DNA of 64,000 nucleotides from Flavobacterium urocaniciphilum. GTDB taxonomy: Bacteria; Bacteroidota; Bacteroidia; Flavobacteriales; Flavobacteriaceae. The notes beneath the pieces were generated by a model. That model did not search any database, was not told the DNA's origin, and saw only the letters and a list, made by a program, of their open reading frames with translations. A program made the position numbers and the translations under genes. The stretch's first letter is position 1. Each line of letters starts with the position of its first letter. Shown here in pieces: positions 17,928 through 26,134 of the stretch. The DNA lies in contig NZ_FOEI01000001.1 of assembly GCF_900110615.1 (NCBI RefSeq), positions 248,001 through 312,000 of the forward strand, given 5' to 3'.

Positions 17928-19565
17928 ATGAATTTTACTAAAAGTATTTTCCTTTTTTTGATTTTGATAGGTTGCAATTTTGCAATTTGTCAGGAAGTAA
18001 AAATTTCAGAAGATTCTGTAATTAATAAAAAAATGAATTTTTATTTACAGAAAGCAGATTCTTGTAAAGTGAAATTTGATTATGCTAATTCGTATAAATA
18101 TATTTCTGAAATACTTACTTACGCTAAAGAAAATAAAGATTTTAATACAGAAATATTATGCAACATTAAATTAATTGAAATTTATAGACATGCCGCATTA
18201 TTTAATAGATCTGAAAAGTATTTAAATAGAGTAACTGCTTTAATAAAAGAACATAAAAGCAAGGTTAATCATTATAATTTAATGTTTTTTTATAATAGAA
18301 AAGCGGCATTATTTTCAGAATATTATAGAATGCCTGATTCTACTTTAATTTATTCTAAAAAGGCATTGCAAATTGCTGAAAAACTTAAAAACAATTCTTT
18401 TAAATTCACCTGTTTAATGGAAATAGGTTATGTATACGAACAAAAGAATGATTTAGAGAATGGTATTAAATTTTATTTGAAATCGTATGAGTTTGCCAAA
18501 AGTATTAAAGATAAATCTCAAACCTGTGATGCATTAGTGAACAGTGCTCGAGTTTTTGAAAAACTGAAAAAATTTACTTCTGCCATTGAAAAATGTGATG
18601 AAGGTTTGAAGTTACTTGAAAATGACGATAATTATTTTCAAAAGTTATTATTTTATGATACCAAACAAAATGCCTTTGAACATTTAGGAGACAAATCGTC
18701 CGCTTATGATAATTTAAAATTAAGATTAAAATATACCGATTTGTTTTATGAAAATAATGCCAAAGAAAAATTATTAGAAGAAGAACAACAACAAGAAATA
18801 TTAAATCGTGATCATCAACTTTTAAAAAGTAAAGAAGATTATGAAAAAGCGAGAAAGAATCAATTTTACTTAGTTTTTATCATTTTATTATTCATTTTCG
18901 GATTGTTGTCATCATTGTATTATAGTAATAAAGTCAAAATCGCCAATAAACAATTAGATATTTATTCAAAAGAAAATGCGTTTTTATTAAATGAAGCTTA
19001 TCATCGTATTAACAATAATTTGCAGTTAATTATTGTACTTTTAAATGAAGAACTTGATAAATTAGAACATTCAGAAACGGATCAATCTTCTATTTTGAAA
19101 ATCTTATCAAAATTAGAATCAATATCTACTTTACATCGTCATTTATACCAATCAAAAGATAAAAAATCGGTTGATATTGAAATTTATTTAAATGAAATTG
19201 TCAATAATTTTAAAGAACTATTTATTGAGAAAGAAATTAAAGTACATTATGAAATTAAAAAATTAGATATTTCTATTGATATTGCTATGTATTTGGGTTT
19301 GTTGGTAACAGAATTGTTTATAAACTCTATTAAATATGCATTTGTAGATCAAGACGAAAGAATTATTTCGCTTCAAGTTTTTAAAGAAAATAATTCATTA
19401 AAATTGAATTATAAGGATAACGGAGAAAATACTATAGGAAAATCGATTACTCCAAATTTAATTATTACCATTTGTAAACAAATTAAAGCAGAATACTCAA
19501 TTGAATCAAAAGAAGGATTTGAAATTTATATTTCAAAAATATTAAGTGAAAGAAATGGAAAATAA
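17928..19565 (+). CDS. TPR-containing sensor histidine kinase, module 2 (HisKA_2-like)
   Basis: 545 residues, same architecture as the kinase at 11563: signal peptide (MNFTKSIFLFLILIGCNFAI), TPR-like periplasmic repeats, a membrane segment at about 312-331, and a kinase with His359 in NEAYHRINNNLQLIIVL. The N box is LLVTELFINSIKYAF and a DNG triplet is kept, but the following ATP lid (KSITPNLIITICKQI) lacks the G2 glycines, as in module 1. The downstream LytTR regulator overlaps its 3' end by 11 bp. The two kinases share phrases such as EYY.. PDS in the TPR region, so they are duplicates that have diverged. Confidence 0.88.
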   Translation: MNFTKSIFLFLILIGCNFAICQEVKISEDSVINKKMNFYLQKADSCKVKFDYANSYKYISEILTYAKENKDFNTEILCNIKLIEIYRHAALFNRSEKYLNRVTALIKEHKSKVNHYNLMFFYNRKAALFSEYYRMPDSTLIYSKKALQIAEKLKNNSFKFTCLMEIGYVYEQKNDLENGIKFYLKSYEFAKSIKDKSQTCDALVNSARVFEKLKKFTSAIEKCDEGLKLLENDDNYFQKLLFYDTKQNAFEHLGDKSSAYDNLKLRLKYTDLFYENNAKEKLLEEEQQQEILNRDHQLLKSKEDYEKARKNQFYLVFIILLFIFGLLSSLYYSNKVKIANKQLDIYSKENAFLLNEAYHRINNNLQLIIVLLNEELDKLEHSETDQSSILKILSKLESISTLHRHLYQSKDKKSVDIEIYLNEIVNNFKELFIEKEIKVHYEIKKLDISIDIAMYLGLLVTELFINSIKYAFVDQDERIISLQVFKENNSLKLNYKDNGENTIGKSITPNLIITICKQIKAEYSIESKEGFEIYISKILSERNGK

Positions 19566-20214
19566 GACTAAAATATTAATTGTTGAAGATGAAATATTAA
19601 TTGCAAATTTTATATTTAAAATGTTGCAAAAAGAAGGTTTTGTAAATTTAGAAGTGGCGTACGATGTAAAAGATGCAGAACAAAAATTTAAATCATTTCA
19701 ACCGGAAATTATTTTGTTAGACATTAATTTAGATGGTTTAAATACAGGAATAGAATTAGCATTTAAGAAAAATGAAGCTGCAAAAATTATTTATTTAACA
19801 GCTCAAAATGATCCTGAAACTATTCAAAAAGCAATTAATACCAATCCGGAAACTTATTTAACCAAGCCAATTAAAAAATCGGATGTTTTAGTTGCAATTC
19901 AATTAGCGAGTTTTAAAAACACTAAAAGTTATACCATTATTAAAGATGGATATGATGAAATTAAATTATTTCTTGACGACATTATTTACATAAAAAGTGA
20001 TAATATTTATATTGAAATTTATACAATTTCTAAAAAATATGTTTTGAGAAAAAGTTTAGATGGATTTTTAAAAGAAATTGATAAGGATATGTTTTGCAAA
20101 ACCCATCGTTCTTACATTATAAATAAAAATAGAATAACAAAAAAAACGTCAAATTCTGTTTTTCTAAATGATATAGAAATCCCAATATCGAGAAGCTTTA
20201 ACGTTAAAATTTAA
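19555..20214 (+). CDS. LytTR family response regulator, module 2
   Basis: 219 residues from the ATG at 19555 (MENKTKILIVEDEILIANF). An upstream GTG at 19546 is in frame, but the ATG gives exactly the length and N-terminus of the module 1 regulator. Receiver Asp56 in ILLDINLDGLNTG, YLTAQND, YLTKPIKK; LytTR domain with IIYIKSDNIYIEIY, LRKSLDGFL, FCKTHRSYIINKNRI and IEIPISR. It is the partner of the overlapping kinase gene. The next gene, 112 bp downstream, is another T9SS surface protein and the natural target, although only one weak half-site (TTTCAAACACA at 20268) resembles the module 1 array. Confidence 0.93.
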   Translation: MENKTKILIVEDEILIANFIFKMLQKEGFVNLEVAYDVKDAEQKFKSFQPEIILLDINLDGLNTGIELAFKKNEAAKIIYLTAQNDPETIQKAINTNPETYLTKPIKKSDVLVAIQLASFKNTKSYTIIKDGYDEIKLFLDDIIYIKSDNIYIEIYTISKKYVLRKSLDGFLKEIDKDMFCKTHRSYIINKNRITKKTSNSVFLNDIEIPISRSFNVKI

Positions 20215-20293
20215 CAAAATAAAAATTCTTTGTTAAACTCCTACAAACTTCGGTTGTACACAACATTTTTCAAACACATATAAAGGTTAAAAA

Positions 20294-20301
20294 TACTTTT
20301 G
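20294..20301 (+). promoter_or_regulatory. -7 box of the surface protein gene at 20327
   Basis: TACTTTTG, exact TAnnTTTG, 25 bp before the ATG. A TTTCAAACACA half-site (20268-20278) and the inverted repeat GTTGT-AC-ACAAC (20253-20264) lie just upstream. Confidence 0.55.
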
Positions 20302-20326
20302 TTTCATAAACTATAAACGTATAATT

Positions 20327-23300
20327 ATGAAGCAAAAATTTTACTTATTATTTACCTTGTTTTTAGGCTTACAAGTGAATTCACAATCCAATTCATTTGT
20401 TGCCTCAACATGTATTGGGACTACTACAGGCCCACAAAGCAGAATGTATACACCAGCAATTGCAGATTATGATGCTGATAATGATAAAGATATCATTCTT
20501 TGTGATGAAACTGGTTCCTATTTTTTGTACACTAATAATGGTTCTAATTCTTTTACTTCAACCAATATTTTCAGTGGTTTGTCTTCATGGACAAAAATTG
20601 AATCAAAGGATATTGATAATGATGGAGATGTTGATGTTGTAAGTGTAACAGGTAAAATTTTTATTAATAATGGATCTGCGGTATTTACTCAATTACCAGG
20701 TACTTTTTATACTGCAACAGGAGCTATTAGTAATTTTAAAATTGCAGATTTTAATGGTGATGGAAAACAAGATGTTCTTTGGTTAAATGGAACACAAAAT
20801 TCAGCAACAAATAAAAATCAGCTTTGGATAAATTCAGGAACAACAGGTAATGCTAATTTTACGTTAGCCTCAGAATTTGATAATTTAGGGATTTATGTTA
20901 ACAATGGTGCTGCAGTTGGGGATATTGATAACGATGGGGATCTTGATTTAACAATTACAGGTACTGGAGGCTGGGTTGGTAAAGTATATAAAAATAATGG
21001 TTCTGGTGTTTTTACATCAAGTCAAGCATTTACTACTTATACAGGATTTGGTTTTTTAGTAGATTGGGATAAAGATGGTGATTTAGATTTTTTAGCTTAT
21101 GATAATTATAACAATTTTGGATTACATTTATGGAAAAATGATGGTACAGGATTATTTGGAACAGTTAGTTCTAGCTCATTAGTAAATTTTGGTGCGAGTA
21201 ATTTATATTTAGTAGATTTAAATGGTGATACATGGTCAGATATAGTCTATACTAATCTTTTTGATAAAACCACTAGGTATGTTTTAAATTCAGGATGTCA
21301 ATTAACTAATAATAGTCAAGTGTTATCTACTTCATGGAATGGTGTTGCAATTAGTGATTTTAATAACGATGGCAAACCCGATGTTTTTAATGCTGCAAGA
21401 GATGCGCAATCTTGTATTTATTTGAATGATTTAAATGTTCAACCTTATGTAGCAATTACAACTCCGGTAGTTTCTTCTCCACAAAATTATATTGTTGGTC
21501 AAAATGCACCATTAACTGCTTCTGGAAATAATTTATTATGGTATACCGCTTCAACTGGTGGAACAGGATCTGGTACAGCTCCAACACCTAATACATCTGC
21601 AGTTGGTACAACTTCATATTGGGTTTCCAATACGAATACAAATGGTTGCGAAAGTCAAAGAGTAGAAGTAGTAGTGAATGTAAGTGCCCCTGCTACGCAT
21701 TTAAATTTTGATGGAACTAATGATTTCGTAAACGTACCGAATAGTAGTTCATTAGCTTTTGGAACAGGAAATTTAACTTTAGAAGCTATGGTAAAAATGA
21801 GTGCTGCTCAAGGTGGCTACTCAGGAATTATTACTAAAGCTACTTCATCCGGTTTTGTTGGAATTCAATTTGTAGTGGTTAATAATAAAATTGCATTAGA
21901 ATTTGGAAACGGAACCATGTTAGGAACTGGTGCTGGATTAATAGGTACTACAAATCTAAACGACAATATTTGGCATCATGTTGCATGTGTGGTGGATAGA
22001 GCTAATAATAATATTAAACTTTATGTTGATGGAATTGTAGAAGCGAATGTAACTAATGCTCTTATAGGAACAGCAAACATCACAACTATAACACCTTTAT
22101 TTATTGGAAAAGAACGTAATTCTAATGAGTTTTTAGAATCGAATATAGACGAAGTACGTATTTGGAATGTGGTAAGAACACCAAATCAAATTAATGGATC
22201 TAAAAATTGTGAATTACAAGGTTCAGAACCGGGTTTATTAGCCTATTATAAATTTAATCAAGGTGCAGATGCAGTTAATAATGCAGGTATTACTTCTTTA
22301 ACAGATGCAACTGCAAATGCGAATAATGGTACTTTAACAAACTTTGCTTTAAATGGTTCAATTTCAAACTGGTTGGCTGGTTCTCCAGTAACAACTGGTT
22401 CAATAATTCCATCTGTCCCATCTGTAACTACTCCAGTTGTGTATAATCAAGGGGCATCAGCATCACCATTAACGGCAACTGTAGGTGCAAATGGAACTGG
22501 TTTAATTTGGTATACTGTAGCAATTGGTGGAGCAGGTTCTACTACAGCACCAACACCAAGTACAGCAACAGCTGGTTCAACATCGTATTGGGTTGCTTCA
22601 ACAAATGCTAATGGTTGTGAAAGTGAAAGAGTAGAAATTGAAGTAAATGTTAATGCCGCTGCAACTCATTTAAATTTTGATGGAGTTAATGATAATGTAA
22701 ATATTGGAACGGCTCTTACTACTTATTTAGGAAGTAGAAGTTTAGTAACTGTAGAAGCATGGATAAAAGTACCAAATGTAACAAATTCAAATGCCAAAAC
22801 GATATTTTCTAACCATAATGGAGGAGGAGGAACTCAATTGGTTTTCAGAATTAATGGTAGTTCATTAGAGGCTATTTTAGGTTTTGGAACATATGTAGCT
22901 ACTTCTGCAGCAAATACAATTACTGCTAATACATGGACACATGTTGCGATGGTTTATAATGATAGTTCATTAAAATTATTTGTTAATGGAAATGAAGTTG
23001 CTTCAACAGTTGTTGCTTTAAGCTACTCTTTACCGATTTCATCTCAACCTTTTAATATTGGATTAACAGGCTTTTCAGAAATGTTTTCTGGAGATATGGA
23101 TGAGTTAAGAGTATGGAATTCTGCATTAACACAAGCAGATATTCAAGCTACTATGAATTGTGAAGCACAGGCACAACCTGAATTAATAGCATACTATAAA
23201 TTCAATCAAGGGTTTAATAATGCAAATAATTCAAGTGTAACTACATTAATTGATGAAACAGGAACTTATAATGGAACTCTAACAAATTTTGCTTTAACAG

Positions 23301-23617
23301 GAGCTACATCAAATTGGCAATCGGGTTCAACAATTACAACAGGAAACACTTGTACGGTTTTATCGGCTTCTGATTTTGATTTGACTAGTAAAATTAAATT
23401 ATATCCGAATCCAACTTCAAATGTATTGTATTTAGAAATTGCTGATTTATCAAATGTAAATGTTGAATTAATCGATTTAAATGGAAGAGTTTTAATGAAT
23501 CAATCTTTAAATGCAACTACAAATACGATTGATTTATCGAGCTTTAATACAGCTATATATTTATTAAAAGTATCTTCAAATGAAGGGACTTCAAACTTTA
23601 AAATAGTGAAAAATTAA
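20327..23617 (+). CDS. Giant T9SS-secreted surface protein, FG-GAP/VCBS repeats plus two LamG domains
   Basis: 1096 residues. Signal peptide (MKQKFYLLFTLFLGLQVNSQ); FG-GAP/VCBS beta-propeller repeats (about 25-370) with repeated calcium-type loops DNDKD, DNDGDVD, DFNGDGKQD and DIDNDGDLD; an Ig-like domain (about 374-453); LamG 1 from ATHLNFDGTNDFV (about 455-690); a second Ig-like domain (695-780); LamG 2 (780-990); and a C-terminal T9SS type A sorting domain (YPNPTSN near 1027). The LamG/Ig/sorting half is closely similar, even at DNA level, to the protein encoded at 14058, whereas the N-terminal half is different. Probably a surface-attached ligand- or glycan-binding protein controlled by the module 2 kinase and regulator. 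Confidence 0.92.
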   Translation: MKQKFYLLFTLFLGLQVNSQSNSFVASTCIGTTTGPQSRMYTPAIADYDADNDKDIILCDETGSYFLYTNNGSNSFTSTNIFSGLSSWTKIESKDIDNDGDVDVVSVTGKIFINNGSAVFTQLPGTFYTATGAISNFKIADFNGDGKQDVLWLNGTQNSATNKNQLWINSGTTGNANFTLASEFDNLGIYVNNGAAVGDIDNDGDLDLTITGTGGWVGKVYKNNGSGVFTSSQAFTTYTGFGFLVDWDKDGDLDFLAYDNYNNFGLHLWKNDGTGLFGTVSSSSLVNFGASNLYLVDLNGDTWSDIVYTNLFDKTTRYVLNSGCQLTNNSQVLSTSWNGVAISDFNNDGKPDVFNAARDAQSCIYLNDLNVQPYVAITTPVVSSPQNYIVGQNAPLTASGNNLLWYTASTGGTGSGTAPTPNTSAVGTTSYWVSNTNTNGCESQRVEVVVNVSAPATHLNFDGTNDFVNVPNSSSLAFGTGNLTLEAMVKMSAAQGGYSGIITKATSSGFVGIQFVVVNNKIALEFGNGTMLGTGAGLIGTTNLNDNIWHHVACVVDRANNNIKLYVDGIVEANVTNALIGTANITTITPLFIGKERNSNEFLESNIDEVRIWNVVRTPNQINGSKNCELQGSEPGLLAYYKFNQGADAVNNAGITSLTDATANANNGTLTNFALNGSISNWLAGSPVTTGSIIPSVPSVTTPVVYNQGASASPLTATVGANGTGLIWYTVAIGGAGSTTAPTPSTATAGSTSYWVASTNANGCESERVEIEVNVNAAATHLNFDGVNDNVNIGTALTTYLGSRSLVTVEAWIKVPNVTNSNAKTIFSNHNGGGGTQLVFRINGSSLEAILGFGTYVATSAANTITANTWTHVAMVYNDSSLKLFVNGNEVASTVVALSYSLPISSQPFNIGLTGFSEMFSGDMDELRVWNSALTQADIQATMNCEAQAQPELIAYYKFNQGFNNANNSSVTTLIDETGTYNGTLTNFALTGATSNWQSGSTITTGNTCTVLSASDFDLTSKIKLYPNPTSNVLYLEIADLSNVNVELIDLNGRVLMNQSLNATTNTIDLSSFNTAIYLLKVSSNEGTSNFKIVKN

Positions 23618-23652
23618 TTTTCAGTAATTATTTTGTTTTAATTTTTAGTACT

Positions 23653-23686
23653 TAATTAAGTCCCTCTTTGGAGGGACTTTTAATTA
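23653..23686 (+). terminator. Intrinsic terminator after the second surface protein gene
   Basis: Stem AGTCCCTC/GAGGGACT (23659-23666 with 23671-23678), loop TTTG, extended by flanking AATTA/TAATT pairing. Confidence 0.88.
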
Positions 23687-23751
23687 TTTACCATTCGCAT
23701 ACAGAAAAGTGTAGTTCGCAACAATTTCATAAAAGAATAAAAGCGATAACT

Positions 23752-23945
23752 TATATTTGGTAGTGTATGAAAGTTATTTTTAAAGTTATAACATTGCTTT
23801 AAGAAAATAAATTTTTTGTGCTGTTAATCTAAAAAAGCAATTTTTTTCATTCATAAAGTTTAGTTAATATTCAAAACTTTAAAAAATGATGTTTGGTGTT
23901 TAATTGTTTAAAAAAAATCCCAATTGAAAAATTGGGATTTTTTAT
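23752..23945 (+). ncRNA. Possible small transcript in the 344-bp gap
   Basis: Apart from two hairpins the gap 23618-23961 holds no ORF over 11 codons. A perfect TATATTTG box lies at 23752-23759 and a strong hairpin at 23914-23945 could end a ~180-nt transcript. No -33 TTG is visible and no fold was computed, so this is tentative. Confidence 0.25.
23914..23945. terminator. Bidirectional terminator
   Basis: Stem AATCCCAATT/AATTGGGATT (23916-23925 with 23930-23939) with a GAAA loop, A-run left and T-run right. It ends the minus-strand operon 25590-23962 and could end a plus-strand transcript. Confidence 0.88.
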
Positions 23946-23961
23946 TTTATGTAGTCGGAAT

Positions 23962-24627
23962 TTAAAACCCGCCTCCTAATTCTTCTTGTAATTCAGCTTG
24001 TGTTACTTTTTTATATCCTTCTGGAATTACGAAAGTATTTTCAGATATCGTTTTATTAAATTCTGTTGCTTTTAAAATTACTTGACTTTCACCTTCACCT
24101 GCTTCAATTTCCAATGGAAAACCAGCAAGAACTACTTTGTCATCTGCGTTAGTTTGAGGTGCAATGGCTTCAGTAATGTAAAATTTACTTTTTTCACCAC
24201 TAGTCATAGTTACAACAGCTTTATAACATTTGTATCCTAAAATTTCCTTTTTGTCTTTTTTGTCATAAGTAACAGATACTGCATCTTTCATAGAACCAAC
24301 ATCATTTTTGCTTAAACCTTCTGCATCAGCATCAGTTATATGATATTTTTTACCCATAACTTCCATTAACATAACAGTGTTTTTAGTATCTTTTTTGTCA
24401 GCTGTAATTGTTTTCATAGACATCATTCCACCCATCATATTCATTTGAGTAGCTACAGATTTTTCATTAAATGAAATTTTGATTGTATTAGAACCCAAAG
24501 CTGAAACATCTTCGTTACCTGGCATAGTCATTTCATAAGTTACTGCTCCAGTTTTTAAATTTTGTGCAAAAAATTGTGCACTAAAAAGTAATGTTGCAAT
24601 AAATGCAAATTGTTTTAAGTTTTTCAT
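23962..24627 (-). CDS. Exported DUF4412/GLPGLI-like protein
   Basis: 221 residues with a signal peptide (MKNLKQFAFIATLLFSAQFF). The mature part contains a methionine-rich stretch (MNMMGGMMSMK), a segment typical of DUF4412/GLPGLI proteins (EILGYKCYKAVV) and LAGFPLEIEAGEGES, where GLPGLI proteins carry their namesake motif. These are periplasmic or surface proteins of unknown function common in Bacteroidota. It is the last gene of a three-gene minus-strand set with a YceI protein and a c-type cytochrome, 32 bp after the YceI gene. The methionine cluster might bind a metal, which is speculation. Confidence 0.7.
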   Translation of the reverse strand: MKNLKQFAFIATLLFSAQFFAQNLKTGAVTYEMTMPGNEDVSALGSNTIKISFNEKSVATQMNMMGGMMSMKTITADKKDTKNTVMLMEVMGKKYHITDADAEGLSKNDVGSMKDAVSVTYDKKDKKEILGYKCYKAVVTMTSGEKSKFYITEAIAPQTNADDKVVLAGFPLEIEAGEGESQVILKATEFNKTISENTFVIPEGYKKVTQAELQEELGGGF

Positions 24628-24659
24628 AAATAGTTTTTAAATTGTTTTGAGATAAGTCG

Positions 24660-25202
24660 TTATTTTAATAAAAAGTTACAATCTACATCAACTTTTTTGG
24701 CAACTTTTTTAGCAACAACACTTGGAATTTCAATTCCGAAATCGGAAACATTTACAGAGAATGAAGTTTTAAGTTCAATATCGTTTCCTGATTTATTAAT
24801 TTTTGCAATACTTACAATGTCTTTCGACTTTCCATGTAACTCCAATTTACCTTTAATGGTATAATCTTTAGTAGTTGTTGTTAATTTAGAAACATCAAAG
24901 TTTTCAATTTTTCCTTTAAATGTAGCTTTTGGATATTTAGAACTTTCCATATAATTTTCATTAAAATGCTCTTCCATTAAGGCTACTTTAAATCGAAATC
25001 CTTTCATTAAAGCTAATGCTGCAATTTCACCGTTAGTTGTATTTAAAACACAAGTTACAGCATCATTTTTACCTTTTACTTCTTCAAACGAAGGTACTGA
25101 AGCTTCAAAAGTAATAGATCCTGTTTTAGTAAGTTTTTTAGCTTCGTCTTTAGTGAAACTTAAGCAGAACAGTACAAGTATTGCTAAAATTAAATTTTTC
25201 AT
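24660..25202 (-). CDS. YceI family periplasmic protein
   Basis: 180 residues. Short signal peptide (MKNLILAILVLFCLSFT), then the lipocalin-like YceI fold: GSITFEASVPSFEEV, NENYMESSKYPKATFKGKIE and the repeat-like IKGKLELHGKSKDI. YceI proteins bind long isoprenoid or amphiphilic molecules in the periplasm. The gene lies between a c-type cytochrome and a DUF4412-like gene with ~31-bp gaps, which suggests a redox or quinone-related envelope role; that link is inference. Confidence 0.86.
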   Translation of the reverse strand: MKNLILAILVLFCLSFTKDEAKKLTKTGSITFEASVPSFEEVKGKNDAVTCVLNTTNGEIAALALMKGFRFKVALMEEHFNENYMESSKYPKATFKGKIENFDVSKLTTTTKDYTIKGKLELHGKSKDIVSIAKINKSGNDIELKTSFSVNVSDFGIEIPSVVAKKVAKKVDVDCNFLLK

Positions 25203-25233
25203 TTTGAGTCTTTTTTATGTTGTAAATCAAATA

Positions 25234-25590
25234 CTATTCCAAATATCCACTATTTTTCCAATCAACAATTTTATCAATTGAATTTTGAGGCAATCTTGGT
25301 CCACCAAAAGGCATTAAACCCGGAGCGCCATCAGGACGTGAAATTTTTCCTATAAGATTTCTATTAATTATAGCTTCTTTTACAGCTTCTAACGAAGTTA
25401 AGGGCATTGGTGCACCAAATTGAGGAACATTAGCATGACATGAAATACAATTGTTGTCTATTATTGGTTTTACATCTGTAGCAAATTTTGTATTGCCTAA
25501 AACTAATGGGTCCGTTAAATCCTCCTCAGAATGATTAGTACAACTCGTAATTGTAAGTATTGGAATAATTATGAAAGCTAATTTTCTCAT
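25234..25590 (-). CDS. c-type cytochrome lipoprotein, monoheme
   Basis: 118 residues. Lipoprotein signal (IIPILTITSC, Cys17), one heme-binding motif CISCH (about residue 50) and a methionine-containing segment (LMPFGGPRLP) near the C-terminus that can supply the distal heme ligand, then IDKIVDWKNSGYLE. A small periplasmic electron carrier, first gene of the minus-strand set with YceI and DUF4412-like proteins. The length fits a single-heme class I cytochrome domain. Confidence 0.85.
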   Translation of the reverse strand: MRKLAFIIIPILTITSCTNHSEEDLTDPLVLGNTKFATDVKPIIDNNCISCHANVPQFGAPMPLTSLEAVKEAIINRNLIGKISRPDGAPGLMPFGGPRLPQNSIDKIVDWKNSGYLE

Positions 25591-25682
25591 ATTGTCAATT
25601 TATTATTTAAATAAATGAATTATTTTAAGTAAAAGTATGAAAAAATAATTAAATTTGAAATAAAAAACTTATAAAGTGGGTT

Positions 25683-25718
25683 TGATACTTGCTTGTTTAA
25701 TATAAGTATCAGCAAGTA
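25683..25718. promoter_or_regulatory. Nested inverted repeats in the divergent intergenic region
   Basis: TGATACTT (25683-25690) pairs with AAGTATCA (25704-25711), and the overlapping TACTTGCT (25686-25693) pairs with AGCAAGTA (25711-25718). A TTG (25693-25695) and TAATTTTC (25717-25724) in the same stretch could be the promoter of the plus-strand genes, so this would be an operator over it. Confidence 0.5.
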
Positions 25719-25751
25719 ATTTTCTTTTATAAGGATTTAAAAAAAAGTAGT

Positions 25752-26129
25752 ATGAAAAAGAAACTTTTGATTTTAGTTGTACTAATTATTGGAATGTATT
25801 TCGGTTATAGATATTTGTATCACGAACATAGAGATATTGCAAAAGAAGAAGCTGCATTTGCTTTAAAAGTGCCTGCTCTATTAAAAGAGTTTGAAGTAGA
25901 TGAAACCAAAGCAAACACTAAATATTTAGATAAACCAGTTTTAATTTCTGGGAAAGTTACAAGTGTAGACGTTCCAAGTAAAACCATTGTAATTGATAAA
26001 AAATTATTAGCCATATTAGTAAAAGATACTAAAGTTGAGGTTAATACAGAAATTTCAATTCAAGGCAGGTTAATAGGTTACGATAATTTATTAGGTGAAA
26101 TAAAATTAGATCAATCAACTATAAAATAA
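25752..26129 (+). CDS. Membrane-anchored OB-fold protein (tRNA_anti-like)
   Basis: 125 residues. One N-terminal membrane anchor (LLILVVLIIGMYFGYRYLY) followed by a small domain with the OB-fold pattern ISGKVTSVDVPSKTIVIDKK ... VNTEISIQGRLIGYDNLLGE, resembling the tRNA_anti-like family found in Bacteroidota. It likely faces the periplasm and its ligand is unknown. It sits 5 bp before the DUF5777 gene, forming a pair divergent to the cytochrome/YceI set. Confidence 0.72.
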   Translation: MKKKLLILVVLIIGMYFGYRYLYHEHRDIAKEEAAFALKVPALLKEFEVDETKANTKYLDKPVLISGKVTSVDVPSKTIVIDKKLLAILVKDTKVEVNTEISIQGRLIGYDNLLGEIKLDQSTIK

Positions 26130-26134
26130 ATATT

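Noticed and set aside
19546..19554. GTG start for the second LytTR regulator
   Set aside because: The ATG at 19555 matches the first regulator's length and N-terminus.
23767..23802. Eleven-codon ORF after the TATATTTG box
   Set aside because: Too short to distinguish from chance.
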